Below are positions 56,245 to 64,000 of a DNA stretch of 64,000 bases, one piece after another; positions within the stretch are counted from its first letter, which is position 1, and every line of letters starts with the position of its first letter. The stretch spans positions 1-64,000 of the forward strand of contig NZ_BOOY01000008.1 in assembly GCF_016863475.1 (NCBI RefSeq), read 5' to 3'. Made by a program: the position numbers and the translations under genes. Under the pieces are notes generated by a model, which saw only the letters and a program-made list of their open reading frames with translations, searched no databases and was not told where the DNA came from. The DNA is from Spirilliplanes yamanashiensis (lineage in GTDB: Bacteria; Actinomycetota; Actinomycetes; Mycobacteriales; Micromonosporaceae).

Positions 56245-57261
56245 ATGGTGACGCGGGAGCGGCCGACCCTCGAGGCTGTGGCACGTCGCGCCGGCGTCTC
56301 GCGGGCGACCGTCTCCCGTGTCGTCAACGGGTCGACGACGGTGGCCGAGGCGATCCGGGAGGCGGTCAACCAGGCGGTCGACGAGCTGGGCTACGTGCCG
56401 AACCAGGCCGCCCGCAGCCTAGTGACGCAGCGGACGGACTCGATCGCGCTGATCCTGCCCGAGGCGGCGAGCCGGGTCTTCTCGGACGACCAGTTCTTCG
56501 CCTCGATCGTGTGGGGCGTCAGCGCCGAGCTCGAGTCGGCCGACAAGCAGCTCGTGCTCATGATGGCGGGCTCGTCGGCCAGCCACGACCGGGTCGAGCG
56601 GTACGCCATGGCGGGCCACGTCGACGGCGTCATGTTCGCCTCGATCCACGGCGCCGACCCGCTGCCCGGCGCGCTGGCCCGGCTGGGCATCCCGGTGGTG
56701 TGCGGCGGACGGCCCCTCGCCCCGGCCGACGAGGCGTCGATCCCGTACGTCGACGTCGACCACAGCCAGGGCATCGCCGCGGCGATGAGCCGGCTGCTGG
56801 AGCAGGGGCGGCGGCGCATCGCCACCATCGCCGGCCCGCAGGACATGGTCGCCGGGCAGGAGCGCCTCCAGGCGTTCCGGGCCGCGGTGCCCGAGGAGCA
56901 CCGCAGCCCGGTCGTCTCGATCGGCGCGTTCACCCGCGAGTCGGGCGCCGACGCGATGCGTCAGCTGCTGGAACGCGACCCGCGGGTGGACGCCGTGTTC
57001 TGCGCGTCCGACCTGATGGCGCACGGCGCGATCGCGGTGCTCAAGCAGCACGGGCGCCGGGTGCCGGACGACGTCTCGATCGTCGGGTTCGACGACATCG
57101 AGATCTCGAAGTACAGCGACCCGGCCCTGACGACGGTGCGTCAGCCCAGCGCCGACATCGGCAAGGCCATGGCCCGCCAGATGCTGCACCTGATCAAGGG
57201 CGAGGTCGTGTCCTCGTCCCTCGTGCTGCCGACCGAGCTGATCGTCCGGGCCTCGGCCTGA
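56245..57261 (+). CDS. LacI-family repressor (CebR-like)
   Basis: The 338-aa product has a LacI helix-turn-helix at about residues 8-30 (LEAVARRAGVSRATVSRVVN) and the hinge LGYVPNQAARSL. A sugar-binding core follows, with VDGVMFASIHG and SIVGFDDIEISKYSDP. It is the last gene of the transport operon and should bind the GAGCGCTC operators at 51330-51386, released by the imported sugar. This is inferred from the family and operon. Confidence 0.92.
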   Translation: MVTRERPTLEAVARRAGVSRATVSRVVNGSTTVAEAIREAVNQAVDELGYVPNQAARSLVTQRTDSIALILPEAASRVFSDDQFFASIVWGVSAELESADKQLVLMMAGSSASHDRVERYAMAGHVDGVMFASIHGADPLPGALARLGIPVVCGGRPLAPADEASIPYVDVDHSQGIAAAMSRLLEQGRRRIATIAGPQDMVAGQERLQAFRAAVPEEHRSPVVSIGAFTRESGADAMRQLLERDPRVDAVFCASDLMAHGAIAVLKQHGRRVPDDVSIVGFDDIEISKYSDPALTTVRQPSADIGKAMARQMLHLIKGEVVSSSLVLPTELIVRASA

Positions 57262-57265
57262 CGGA

Positions 57266-58183
57266 TCAGAGCTGGACGTCGAGGCGCCGCCACGCCTCGG
57301 CGTCCAGCTTCAGTTCCGCGGCGTCCATCGCCTCGTCGATCCACTCCAGCCGGCTCGCCCCGACGATCGGCCACGCCGCCGGGTCGCCGCCGAGCAGCCA
57401 CGCCAGCACCACCTGGTTGGCGTTGACGCCCAGGTCGCGGGCCACCTCGGACAGCGCGGCCCGCTTGCGGGCGGTGCCGGGGTGGTCGAAGGCGTCGGCC
57501 AGCCGGTCGTCGCGCACGTAGGCGCCGTTCATCAGCGGCGTGTACGCCCACAGGTCCAGGCCGGGTTCCGTGCGCACGTAGTCGAGCGTCTCGGGCCAGG
57601 CGAACCGGTGCGCCGTCTCGGGGATCGCCGCCCCGACGCGCGGCTGCAGGTAAGAGTGCCGCAGCTGCAGCGCCGTGTACGGCTCGACGCCCAGCCGCCG
57701 GGCGGTGTCCCGGGCCTGCGCCACCCGCCAGGCCGGGTGGTTGGACACGCCGAGCCGGCCGACGACGCCGGCCGCGTGCAGCTCGCCGAGCGCGCCGACG
57801 GTCTCCTCCAGCGGCACCGACCGGTCCTCGACGTGCGTCCAGTACAGGTCGATGTGCTCGACGCCCAGCCGCCGCAGGCTCTGCTCGGCGGCCGACCGGA
57901 CGGCCGCCGCCGACAGCCCCTCCGGCTGCCCGTTCACCTGGCCGTGGCCCGCCTTGGTGGCGATCCGCACCCGGTCGCGCAGGCCCGGCCGGGCCTTCAG
58001 CCAGCGGCCCAGCACCTCTTCGCTCTGCCCGTCCTGGCCCGCCGGGTCCAGCCAGTAGGAGTAGCAGTTCGCGGTGTCGATCCATGTGCCGCCGCGCTCG
58101 ACGAACCGGTCGAGGACGGCGAACGATTCCTGCTCCGTCAGTCGGGTGCCGAACAGCATCGCACCCAGAACGATCTCACTCAT
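57266..58183 (-). CDS. Aldo/keto reductase
   Basis: This 305-aa NADPH-dependent oxidoreductase has a TIM-barrel fold. The catalytic tetrad is visible: Asp and Tyr in WIDTANCYSYW, Lys in RIATKAGHG and His in DLYWTHVED. The C-terminal cofactor region is AAWPIVGASRLEWIDEAM. Substrates cannot be told from sequence. ATG 58183 lies 53 bases from the divergent MerR gene, across a MerR-type operator. It is convergent with the LacI gene, four bases apart. Confidence 0.92.
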   Translation of the reverse strand: MSEIVLGAMLFGTRLTEQESFAVLDRFVERGGTWIDTANCYSYWLDPAGQDGQSEEVLGRWLKARPGLRDRVRIATKAGHGQVNGQPEGLSAAAVRSAAEQSLRRLGVEHIDLYWTHVEDRSVPLEETVGALGELHAAGVVGRLGVSNHPAWRVAQARDTARRLGVEPYTALQLRHSYLQPRVGAAIPETAHRFAWPETLDYVRTEPGLDLWAYTPLMNGAYVRDDRLADAFDHPGTARKRAALSEVARDLGVNANQVVLAWLLGGDPAAWPIVGASRLEWIDEAMDAAELKLDAEAWRRLDVQL

Positions 58184-58198
58184 GTGCACAGCCAACAG

Positions 58199-58220
58199 CC
58201 TGGAGTGCGCTCCAGGTCAA
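58199..58220 (-). promoter_or_regulatory. MerR-type operator/promoter of the aldo/keto reductase
   Basis: On the - strand TTGACC (58220-58215) overlaps the inverted repeat CCTGGAG-CGCA-CTCCAGG (58216-58199). This is the classic MerR layout of a dyad sitting in an over-long spacer directly after the -35. The product of the divergent gene is the likely activator. Confidence 0.8.
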
Positions 58221-58236
58221 GGTCTACGATCGGCCG

Positions 58237-58611
58237 ATGTCGCGCTTCTCCCCCGCCCAGGTCGTCGAACGCACCGGCTTCAGCCTCGACACGCTGCGCT
58301 ACTACGAGCGCATCGGCCTGCTCGACGGCATCGCCCGCACCCCCGGCGGCCAGCGCGTCTTCAGCGACGACGACATCGCCTGGCTCGGCATCCTGCGCTG
58401 CCTGCGCGACACCGGCATGCCCATCGCCCAGATGCAGCGCTACGCCGACCTGTGCCGCGACGACACCACGATGGCCGAACGCCTGGCGCTGCTGGAGGAG
58501 CACGACCGCGAGGTGCAGCGCCGCATCGACGAGCTCCAGGCGCAGCGGGTGCACCTGGCCGGGAAGATGGACTACTACCGCTCGCTCGACACGCGCTCGG
58601 CGACGGCGTAG
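58237..58611 (+). CDS. MerR-family transcriptional regulator
   Basis: The 124-aa product has the N-terminal winged HTH ([20 protein letters not shown]), the wing [17 protein letters not shown] and a C-terminal dimerisation coiled coil. There is no Cys cluster, so it is not a metal sensor of the MerR/CueR type. It resembles regulators of aldo/keto reductases (YyaN/AdhR style). The ATG at 58237 is 20 bases from the operator. Its 3' end overlaps the convergent macro-domain gene by 37 bases. Confidence 0.92.
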   Translation: MSRFSPAQVVERTGFSLDTLRYYERIGLLDGIARTPGGQRVFSDDDIAWLGILRCLRDTGMPIAQMQRYADLCRDDTTMAERLALLEEHDREVQRRIDELQAQRVHLAGKMDYYRSLDTRSATA

Positions 58612-59081
58612 GTGTCCGCGCCGAACAGCACGAGCCGCACGTCCGGGACCGTCGCCGCGCGCAGCACCGTGAGGGCCTGGCGCACCGCGTCGTCCACCGG
58701 CCAGCGGTAGACGCCCGCCGAGATCAGCGGGAACGCGACCGACGTGGCGCCCAGCTCCGCCGCGACGGCCAGCGACGTGGTGTAGCAGGAGCGCAGCAGC
58801 GCCGAGCGGTCCTCGGTGGCCGACCAGACCGGCCCGACCGTGTGGATCACCCAGCGGGCGTCCAGCAGGCCGGCCGTGGTGGCGACGGCCTCGCCGGTGG
58901 GCAGGCCGCGGCCGTAGTGCCCGGCCCGCAGGCGGCGGCACTCGGCCAGGATCTCCGGCCCGCCGCGGCGGTGGATCGCGCCGTCCACACCGCCCCCGCC
59001 GAGCAGCGACGAGTTCGCCGCGTTGACGATCGCGTCCACGCTCTGCGCGGTGATGTCGCCCTGGACGAGGCGCACGCTCAT
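58575..59081 (-). CDS. Macro-domain protein (O-acetyl-ADP-ribose deacetylase type)
   Basis: The 168-aa product is a single macro domain with the ADP-ribose-binding loops [20 protein letters not shown] and [16 protein letters not shown]. The nearby HTVGPVW matches YmdB/MacroD enzymes, which hydrolyse O-acetyl-ADP-ribose or protein mono-ADP-ribose. The ATG at 59081 overlaps the EI24 stop (ATGA), so the two are co-translated. Confidence 0.92.
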   Translation of the reverse strand: MSVRLVQGDITAQSVDAIVNAANSSLLGGGGVDGAIHRRGGPEILAECRRLRAGHYGRGLPTGEAVATTAGLLDARWVIHTVGPVWSATEDRSALLRSCYTTSLAVAAELGATSVAFPLISAGVYRWPVDDAVRQALTVLRAATVPDVRLVLFGADTYAVAERVSSER

Positions 59082-59857
59082 ACCGCGACCACCTCCTCCT
59101 CGCTCGTCGGCAGACCCAGCACGCGCCGGGACAGCAGGGTCGCCCCCGCGACCGCGGCCGGCGTCAGCAGCACCGCCCCGAGCGGCACCAGGAAGCACAG
59201 GAAGACGGCCACCCCGAAGCCCAGCGCCACCGGCCGCTGCGTCCGCAGCGCGCGGCGCCGGTCGGCCAGCCGCTTGCCGCGGCGCTGGAACGGCACGCCC
59301 GACAGCTCGACCGCCAGGAACCAGCCCGCGACGCACGCCGCCAGCACCGGCACGACGGTCTGGCCGACCAGCGGCACGAAGCCCGCCGCGAACAGCGGCA
59401 GGCCGACCAGCGCCGACAGCGCCACCAGGCGCAGCGCGTCCAGGACGCTGCGGCCCAGGGAGCGGTGCCACGACACCTCGACCTCGTCGGGCACGCCGCC
59501 GAAGCGGGCCTCGACCCGCTCGGAGATCTTCTCGTAGAACGGGTCGCCGATGATCAGCGTGAGCGCCGTGAACGTGACGACGCCCAGGACGCCGCCCAGG
59601 CCCAGCAGCGCCGCGCCCGCCACGAACCGGGTCGCCGAGCGCAGCCAGCCGGTCCAGTCGTCGGCGAACCACGTCACCGCGGACGCCAGGTCGGGCAGGA
59701 AGTAGACCAGGGTGACGATGCCGGCCGCGTACAGCACGCCCGAGATGAGCGCCGGCACGATGCCCAGCGCGATCAGCGACGGGTTGCGCAGGTAGAGGGC
59801 GAGGCCGCGGCCGAGCAGCCCGACGCCGGCGAAGAATTGACGGACCGTGTCTCCCAC
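59078..59857 (-). CDS. EI24-domain membrane protein (CysZ-like)
   Basis: The 259-aa product has about six hydrophobic segments and the EI24/CysZ pattern: [20 protein letters not shown] at the start, [16 protein letters not shown] in the middle and [20 protein letters not shown]. CysZ is a sulfate channel, but actinobacterial EI24 proteins are functionally unassigned. The start is GTG 59857. Confidence 0.85.
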   Translation of the reverse strand: MGDTVRQFFAGVGLLGRGLALYLRNPSLIALGIVPALISGVLYAAGIVTLVYFLPDLASAVTWFADDWTGWLRSATRFVAGAALLGLGGVLGVVTFTALTLIIGDPFYEKISERVEARFGGVPDEVEVSWHRSLGRSVLDALRLVALSALVGLPLFAAGFVPLVGQTVVPVLAACVAGWFLAVELSGVPFQRRGKRLADRRRALRTQRPVALGFGVAVFLCFLVPLGAVLLTPAAVAGATLLSRRVLGLPTSEEEVVAV

Positions 59858-59868
59858 GACCGGGGAGC

Positions 59869-60300
59869 CTACCGAGCGCGCCGCTTCTCCGTGGAGGGCG
59901 TCGGGGTGGGCGAAGGGGTGCCGGTCGGTGTCGGCGAGGGCGTCGCGGTGCCGCCCGTCGGGGTCGGCACGGGCGGTGGCTCGAACGTCCCGGTCGGCTG
60001 GGGCGGGCGCGGCGACGGCGTCCGCGTGCCCGCCGGCGCCCCGCCGGGGCGCGACGACGGGCTGCTCACGGGCACGGCCACGCCGGTCCGCGCGGGCGCG
60101 CCGCGGGTGCCGGGCGAGGGCGGGGGTACGACGGCCGAGGGCGCGGACGCGACCGGGGCCACCCCGAGGCCCCCGGCGCCGGCCGGGGTCACGGGCGGGG
60201 CCAGCTGTGCCGGCACGCCCAGCGCCCAGCCGGTGGTGAGCGCGATGGGCAGGCCGAACGCGATGATTCCCAGGAAGACGGATTTGGGCGACAGCCTCAC
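59869..60300 (-). CDS. Pro/Thr/Ser-rich membrane-anchored or secreted protein
   Basis: The 143-aa product has an N-terminal hydrophobic helix (about residues 7-27, [20 protein letters not shown]). The rest is low-complexity Pro, Ala, Thr and Gly, ending in [13 protein letters not shown] repeats. No catalytic domain is visible. It could be a surface stalk. The GTG start at 60300 and codon bias support a real gene, but the low complexity leaves doubt. Confidence 0.55.
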   Translation of the reverse strand: MRLSPKSVFLGIIAFGLPIALTTGWALGVPAQLAPPVTPAGAGGLGVAPVASAPSAVVPPPSPGTRGAPARTGVAVPVSSPSSRPGGAPAGTRTPSPRPPQPTGTFEPPPVPTPTGGTATPSPTPTGTPSPTPTPSTEKRRAR

Positions 60301-60330
60301 ACGGGGTTCAATGCCTCAGGCCGCCAAAAG

Positions 60331-61065
60331 TTACGCCAACCGGACGCGCACCCGCCGGTTCGCCCGGCCCTTGCTCTCCACCTTAACCACCTGGACCCGG
60401 CCGATCTGGGCGGTCGACGCCACGTGCGTCCCGCCGTCGGCCTGCACGTCCAGGCCGACGATGTCGACGATGCGGATCTCCTGCTCGTCCGGCGGGATCA
60501 GGTTCGACTGGGTGCGGATGATGTCCGGCAGCGCGAGCGCGTCCGCGCGCGGCAGCACCCGCACGTCGACCGCGCGGTCGGCGGTCACCTCGTCGTTGAC
60601 GAGCGCCTCCAGCCGCGCCTTGAAGTCGGCCGGCACCTCGGGCAGGTTGAAGTCCATCCGCGCCTCGCCGGGCTCCATGTTGCCGCCGGTGACCAGCGCG
60701 CCGAAGTCGCGGAACACCACCCCGCACAGCACGTGCAGCCCGGAGTGGGTGCGCATGAGCAGGGTGCGGCGCTCGTCCTCGACGGCGCCCGTGACGGCCG
60801 TGCCGACCGGCGGCAGCGGGTCGCCCTCCACCGGGATCAGGTACAGCTCGTCGCCCTTGCGGGTGCCGGCGATGCGGGTCTGCACGCCCTGCCACAGCAG
60901 CACCCCGTGGTCCGGCGGCTGGCCCCCGCCGCCCGGGTAGAACGCCGAGCGGTCCAGCACGATGCCGGTCTCCGGGTCGGCGGCGAGGACGGTGCACTCC
61001 CACTCGCGCAGGGTGGGGTCGGCGAGGTCGAGGCGGCTGGTGCGGCCGTGCGTGGTGACGCCCAT
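60331..61065 (-). CDS. AlaX-type alanyl-tRNA editing protein
   Basis: This 244-aa free-standing editing domain should hydrolyse Ser-tRNA(Ala). It has the AlaRS editing core (DRSAFYPGGGGQPPDHG) and the zinc motif HxxxH in MRTHSGLHVL. The second zinc motif reads ADGGTHVAST, where most AlaX proteins have Cys-Gly-Gly-Thr-His; here Asp takes the Cys place. The ATG at 61065 is clear. It is followed by the hydrolase gene on the left of an unrelated pair. Confidence 0.9.
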   Translation of the reverse strand: MGVTTHGRTSRLDLADPTLREWECTVLAADPETGIVLDRSAFYPGGGGQPPDHGVLLWQGVQTRIAGTRKGDELYLIPVEGDPLPPVGTAVTGAVEDERRTLLMRTHSGLHVLCGVVFRDFGALVTGGNMEPGEARMDFNLPEVPADFKARLEALVNDEVTADRAVDVRVLPRADALALPDIIRTQSNLIPPDEQEIRIVDIVGLDVQADGGTHVASTAQIGRVQVVKVESKGRANRRVRVRLA

Positions 61066-61080
61066 GGGCAGCGACGTTAC

Positions 61081-61875
61081 TCAGGCTGCGAGGAAAGTCG
61101 AGATGCGCGCCCGCAGGTCCGCCCGGTCGTGCCAGAGCGGGTACGGCGTCGGGTAGAGGTGCAGCTCGGCGTTCGGCAGCACCGCCGCCAGCCGCTCGGC
61201 GACCGCTGCCGGGTGGATCGGGTCGCCGTGGCAGCCCAGCACCAGCACGGGCGCGGTGACGGCGGCCAGCGCGGCCGGCTGCACGGCCGGTTCGGCGGGC
61301 ATGGTGGCGAGCTGCGGGGCGAGGCGCAGGGTCCGGGCGCGGCGCCGCACGTACGCCTCGGCGGCCGGGGTGTGCCGCAGCTCGGCCGGCACCGCCCGGC
61401 CCAGCGCGGCGGCCAGGCCCTCGGCGTCGCCCGCGGCGAGCAGGGCGAGCAGCCGCTCGACGACCGTGGTCGCCGCGCGCGGGCGGGGCCCCTCCAGGTG
61501 CGCGGGCAGGAACAGCACCAGCCGGTCGAAGCGGTCCGGGCGGGCCGCGGCCAACCGGCACAGCGCCGCCGCGCCCAGGCTCACGCCGACCGCCCGGGTG
61601 GCGCCGGACGCGTCGGCGGCGGCGAGCAGGTCGTCGGCGATGTCGCCGATGGTCCACGGGCCGGGCGGCGCGTCGGAGCCGCCGTGGCCGCGCAGGTGCA
61701 CGAACACCCGGCGGCCGGGCACGCCGCTGCCCAGCGGGCGGGTGCTGTCGATGTCGCCGGCCGCGCCGTGCGCGAACAGTGTGACCGGCTCACCGGAGCC
61801 GGTCACGAGTCGTTCGAGATGGACGCCGGACCCGGTGGTGACGACGTCGGTCCGCGGGGCGGGCCCGACGGTCAC
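61081..61875 (-). CDS. Alpha/beta-hydrolase
   Basis: The 264-aa product has the fold with oxyanion motif LFAHGAAGD, nucleophile elbow VGVSLGAAAL (Ser), acid region LGCHGDPIHP and the His in YPLWHDRADL. The substrate is unknown. GTG 61875 overlaps the DUF2516 gene stop by 4 bases, so they form an operon. Confidence 0.88.
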   Translation of the reverse strand: MTVGPAPRTDVVTTGSGVHLERLVTGSGEPVTLFAHGAAGDIDSTRPLGSGVPGRRVFVHLRGHGGSDAPPGPWTIGDIADDLLAAADASGATRAVGVSLGAAALCRLAAARPDRFDRLVLFLPAHLEGPRPRAATTVVERLLALLAAGDAEGLAAALGRAVPAELRHTPAAEAYVRRRARTLRLAPQLATMPAEPAVQPAALAAVTAPVLVLGCHGDPIHPAAVAERLAAVLPNAELHLYPTPYPLWHDRADLRARISTFLAA

Positions 61876-62195
61876 CAGAAGCCCTTGCCGTCCCCCAGCT
61901 CCTTCAACCCGACGCGGACGTCGAGCAGGTAGATGGCGGCGGCCGCGATGCCGATCATGCTGAAGATGTTGATCAGGTCGCGGGGCCGGTTGAACAGCAG
62001 GGTGAGCAGCAGCGCCACGCCGATGATGCCCAGCCAGGCGCCTTTCGGCAGGGAGCCGATCGCGGGAAAGCCCTCCGACCGCTGCGTCAGGCAGTGCACG
62101 AATGCCACGCCCTGCAGGGTGAGGGCGAAGACGAAGACGACGACGTTGAGTACGAGACGAACGTCGTCGACGAAGATCGGCGCGGTCGTGGTCAT
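61872..62195 (-). CDS. DUF2516 family membrane protein
   Basis: The 107-aa product has three hydrophobic helices (about residues 9-32, 51-68 and 74-93). The family-like end is AAIYLLDVRVGLKEL. DUF2516 proteins are small actinobacterial membrane proteins of unknown function. In mycobacteria the homologue Rv0476 lies next to hbhA, the same order as here. The ATG at 62195 follows a hairpin at 62213-62240. Confidence 0.8.
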   Translation of the reverse strand: MTTTAPIFVDDVRLVLNVVVFVFALTLQGVAFVHCLTQRSEGFPAIGSLPKGAWLGIIGVALLLTLLFNRPRDLINIFSMIGIAAAAIYLLDVRVGLKELGDGKGFW

Positions 62196-62212
62196 GGCGG
62201 CCAGTCTATGCC

Positions 62213-62240
62213 GCGGGCCCCGGTGACGTCCGGGACCCGC
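62213..62240 (-). terminator. Hairpin after the HbhA-like gene
   Basis: GCGGGCCCCGG (62213-62223) pairs with CCGGGACCCGC (62230-62240), with one mismatch and a 6-base loop. It lies 19 bases after the HbhA-like stop, in the - strand direction. Confidence 0.65.
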
Positions 62241-62258
62241 GACACGAGATCGACACCG

Positions 62259-62837
62259 TCACTCGGCGGCCGGGGTGGCCTTCTTGGCGCGGGCGGTCTT
62301 GGCGGCCTTGGTGGCGGGGGCGGTCTTCGCGCCCGGCGCCTTCGCGGCCTGCTGCGCCGGGGTGGCGGCGACCGCCTTGGCGGGCTCGCCGGCGTCCACA
62401 CCGTCGGGCTCGGTGGCCTCGATGTCGGCGTTGACGACCTCGGCGGCCTCGATGACCCCGGAGCCGACGACCCGCTCGCCGTGCGCCACGAGCGCGGTGT
62501 ACAGCTCGGCGGCCTTCACGACGGCGGTCTGCGCGAGCGTGGTGGTGGTGCGCAGGGCCTGCTCGCGCAGGGCCTCCAGGTCGGCGGCGCGCAGCTGGGT
62601 GGCGGTCGCGGTGGCGCGGTCGCGCAGCAGGGTGGCGGTGCCGTCGGCCTTGCTGCCGGCCGTCCGCGAGAACGCCACGGCCTTCTCGCGCAGCTCGAAG
62701 CCGCCGGCCAGGGCCTTGCCGCTGAGCTCGCCGACCACGGTCGGCAGCTTGCGCAGCTCCTGGTACGCGAGGTCGCCGGCGCCGGCGGCCGCGTACAGGG
62801 GGGCGGGGATCTTGGTGTTCTTCGTCTGCTCGGTCAT
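62259..62837 (-). CDS. Heparin-binding-hemagglutinin-like protein
   Basis: The 192-aa product has a helical N-terminal two-thirds (ELRKLPTVVGELSGKALAG, LRDRATATATQLRAADLEAL). A C-terminal Lys/Ala/Pro-rich tail (AKAPGAKTAPATKAAKTARA) follows, as in mycobacterial HbhA (Rv0475), a surface adhesin that binds heparan sulfate and also lipid domains. It has no signal peptide. Its ATG overlaps the XRE gene stop by 4 bases. Outside pathogens its role may be in membrane or lipid storage organisation. Confidence 0.75.
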   Translation of the reverse strand: MTEQTKNTKIPAPLYAAAGAGDLAYQELRKLPTVVGELSGKALAGGFELREKAVAFSRTAGSKADGTATLLRDRATATATQLRAADLEALREQALRTTTTLAQTAVVKAAELYTALVAHGERVVGSGVIEAAEVVNADIEATEPDGVDAGEPAKAVAATPAQQAAKAPGAKTAPATKAAKTARAKKATPAAE

Positions 62838-63391
62838 GACGTCTCCTCGTCGGCGGCCTTGTCGGCCTTGCTGCTGGCGGTGTTCGGGGTGGCGGTGTGC
62901 GGGGTGGGCGTCGCGCCGTTCTCCAGGGCGGCGACGGCCTCCATGACGGCCTTGGTCTGGCGGTCGTTCTCGTTGTCCGCCTCGGGCTCGTCGGGTGTGG
63001 TGTCCGGTGCGTCCTGCACGGTGTCCTCCGCGGCGGTCTCGGCGTGGCGGGCGTTCTCGCCCCGGAACGTCTCGTAGATCTGGGTCAGCGACTGCTTCTG
63101 CGCCATGGTCAGCTCGGGGTCGACGGCGATGGCCGCCAGCACCCCCTGCTGCCCCTCGGCGTCGAGCAGGCCGGCCCGCAGGTACATCGCCGGGGTCGAG
63201 ACGCGCAGCGCGCTCGCGATCTGCTGGAGCACCTCGGCGCTCGGCTTGCGCAGACCCCGCTCGATCTGGCTCAGGTACGGGTTGCTGACCCCCGCCTGCT
63301 CCGCGAGCTGGCGCAGCGAGATGCGGGCGTTGTGCCGCAGGTCGCGGATGAAACCGCCGATGTCGCGGGGCAGATCCTTGGGGGCTTCCAT
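62834..63391 (-). CDS. XRE-family transcriptional regulator
   Basis: The 185-aa product has an XRE helix-turn-helix at about residues 14-65 (FIRDLRHNARISLRQLAEQA, GVSNPYLSQIERGLRKPS) and a C-terminal acidic, disordered tail. It precedes the HbhA-like gene and overlaps it, as Rv0474 precedes hbhA in mycobacteria. ATG 63391 has GGAGG upstream. The palindrome at 63435-63450 is a likely autoregulatory operator. Confidence 0.88.
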   Translation of the reverse strand: MEAPKDLPRDIGGFIRDLRHNARISLRQLAEQAGVSNPYLSQIERGLRKPSAEVLQQIASALRVSTPAMYLRAGLLDAEGQQGVLAAIAVDPELTMAQKQSLTQIYETFRGENARHAETAAEDTVQDAPDTTPDEPEADNENDRQTKAVMEAVAALENGATPTPHTATPNTASSKADKAADEETS

Positions 63392-63434
63392 GCCTCCGAC
63401 GGTAGTGCCGGGTGCTAGCTCCTGCAAGCACTTC

Positions 63435-63450
63435 GCTAACTGTTGTTAGC
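63435..63450. promoter_or_regulatory. Palindrome between divergent XRE and hydrolase genes
   Basis: GCTAAC-TGTT-GTTAGC, a perfect 6-bp inverted repeat in the 86-base gap. It sits in locally AT-rich DNA where both promoters must lie. A second short palindrome, GCTAGC, lies at 63414-63419. XRE repressors usually bind such sites. Confidence 0.65.
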
Positions 63451-63477
63451 GTGTTCCGCGCCACGTAGGGTGTCCGC

Positions 63478-64000
63478 ATGCTCCTGGCGGCGGACGACGT
63501 GGGCTCCGGCCCGGCCGTCGTCCTGCTCCACGCCGGCATCGCCGACCGCCGCATGTGGCGCGCCCAGGTCCCGGCCCTGGCCGCCGCCGGCCACCGCGTC
63601 ATCGCCCTCGACCTGCCCGGCTGCGGCGACACCCCGGCACCCGGCCACGGCTACGTCCGGCACGACCCGGTCGCCGACGCCCTGGCCGCCCGCGACATCG
63701 GCGCCGCCACCCTGGTCGGCTGCTCCTTCGGCGGCCTCGTCGCCGTCGACCTCGCGCTGGCCCACCCGCACCTGGTGCGCTCGCTGATCCTGTTCGGCCC
63801 CGCCATCGGCGGCGCCCCCGCCGACGTGCCCGACGCGGGCGCCGGCCTGCCCGAAGACGACCTCGAGGCCCTGGCGGCCGCCGAAGCGGAGATGTGGCTG
63901 GTGGGCGAGGGCCGGCCGGTGTCCGCGGTCGACCCGGAGCTGCTGCGGCTCGTCACGGAGATGAACCTGCGCGACCTGCGCGGCGAGGCCGAGCTCGACA
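63478..64000 (+). CDS. Alpha/beta-hydrolase, cut by the window end
   Basis: The first 174 residues are present. The fold signatures are VVLLHAGIADRRMW (oxyanion), IALDLPGCGDTP and the nucleophile elbow VGCSFGGLVAVDLAL (Ser near residue 84). The Asp and His of the triad would lie beyond the end. It is divergent from the XRE regulator. The substrate is unknown. Confidence 0.85.
   Translation, partial: MLLAADDVGSGPAVVLLHAGIADRRMWRAQVPALAAAGHRVIALDLPGCGDTPAPGHGYVRHDPVADALAARDIGAATLVGCSFGGLVAVDLALAHPHLVRSLILFGPAIGGAPADVPDAGAGLPEDDLEALAAAEAEMWLVGEGRPVSAVDPELLRLVTEMNLRDLRGEAELD

Noticed and set aside
63443-63787. A 114-codon + strand frame at the right end
   Set aside because: It is out of frame with the clear alpha/beta-hydrolase starting at 63478.

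Overview
The window is very GC-rich DNA with uniform composition. GTG and TTG starts are common and genes often overlap by 1-4 bases. A complete flagellar and chemotaxis locus next to Corynebacteriales-like cell-envelope genes points to a motile, zoospore-forming actinomycete of the Micromonosporaceae, most likely Actinoplanes or a close relative. This rests on gene content, on gene order and on promoter-like motifs that I recall being reported for Actinoplanes missouriensis. No database search was possible.

Region 1 (about 1-25,400) is a flagellar assembly locus on the + strand. In order it carries fliD, fliS, a small chaperone-like gene, flgB, flgC, fliE, fliF, fliG, fliH, fliI, fliJ, a peptidoglycan-hydrolase fusion that probably replaces FlgJ, fliK, flgD, flgE, flbD, motA, motB, fliL, fliM, fliN, fliO, fliP, fliQ, fliR, flhB, flhA, a FlhF-like gene without GTPase motifs and a small membrane protein. 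Flagellin, hook-filament junction proteins, FlgM/FlgN and the FliA sigma factor are not here; they presumably lie to the left. Strong hairpins follow the fliS group, fliF and flgE. Five sites share a CTCA/CTAA-N16-(A/G)(C/T)CGA(A/T) architecture and are the best promoter candidates: before fliD, flgB, flbD and flhA, and before cheA on the opposite strand. Two direct repeats resemble the TcrA box of A. missouriensis.

Region 2 (25,400-35,800) holds a sulfotransferase on the + strand. A long - strand chemotaxis operon then reads cheA, cheW, an unknown 291-aa gene, cheB, cheR, cheY, cheX, cheY, cheX-like. Upstream of cheA lie an OmpR/PhoB-type response regulator and a divergent histidine-kinase-like protein with an eroded ATPase domain.

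Region 3 (35,900-49,340) is a cell-envelope glycan locus. It encodes a solute-binding/von Willebrand A protein, a giant AftD-like arabinofuranosyltransferase, a polysaccharide-exporter-like flippase, a multipass glycosyltransferase-like protein, a 57-aa DUF2613-type peptide, a GT4 glycosyltransferase, a methyltransferase, a DUF3068 protein and a secreted CAP-domain protein. The set resembles the mycobacterial Rv0224c-Rv0227c and Rv0236c neighbourhoods, which serve arabinan and lipoglycan synthesis. Three near-identical TTACCG-N3-GGTAG sites precede genes of this cluster.

Region 4 (49,340-64,000) is mostly chromosomal housekeeping and catabolism. It has murB, a mycothiol-dependent-isomerase-like protein and a cellobiose-type ABC uptake operon with a GH1 beta-glucosidase and LacI repressor (CebR-like operators). 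An aldo/keto reductase is divergent from a MerR regulator with a classic MerR operator between them. The remaining genes are a macro-domain protein, an EI24 membrane protein, a Pro-rich protein, an AlaX-type editing protein, two alpha/beta hydrolases (the second cut by the window end) and a DUF2516/HbhA-like/XRE trio in the order of Rv0476-Rv0475-Rv0474. I saw no rRNA, tRNA, CRISPR array, transposase or phage gene.
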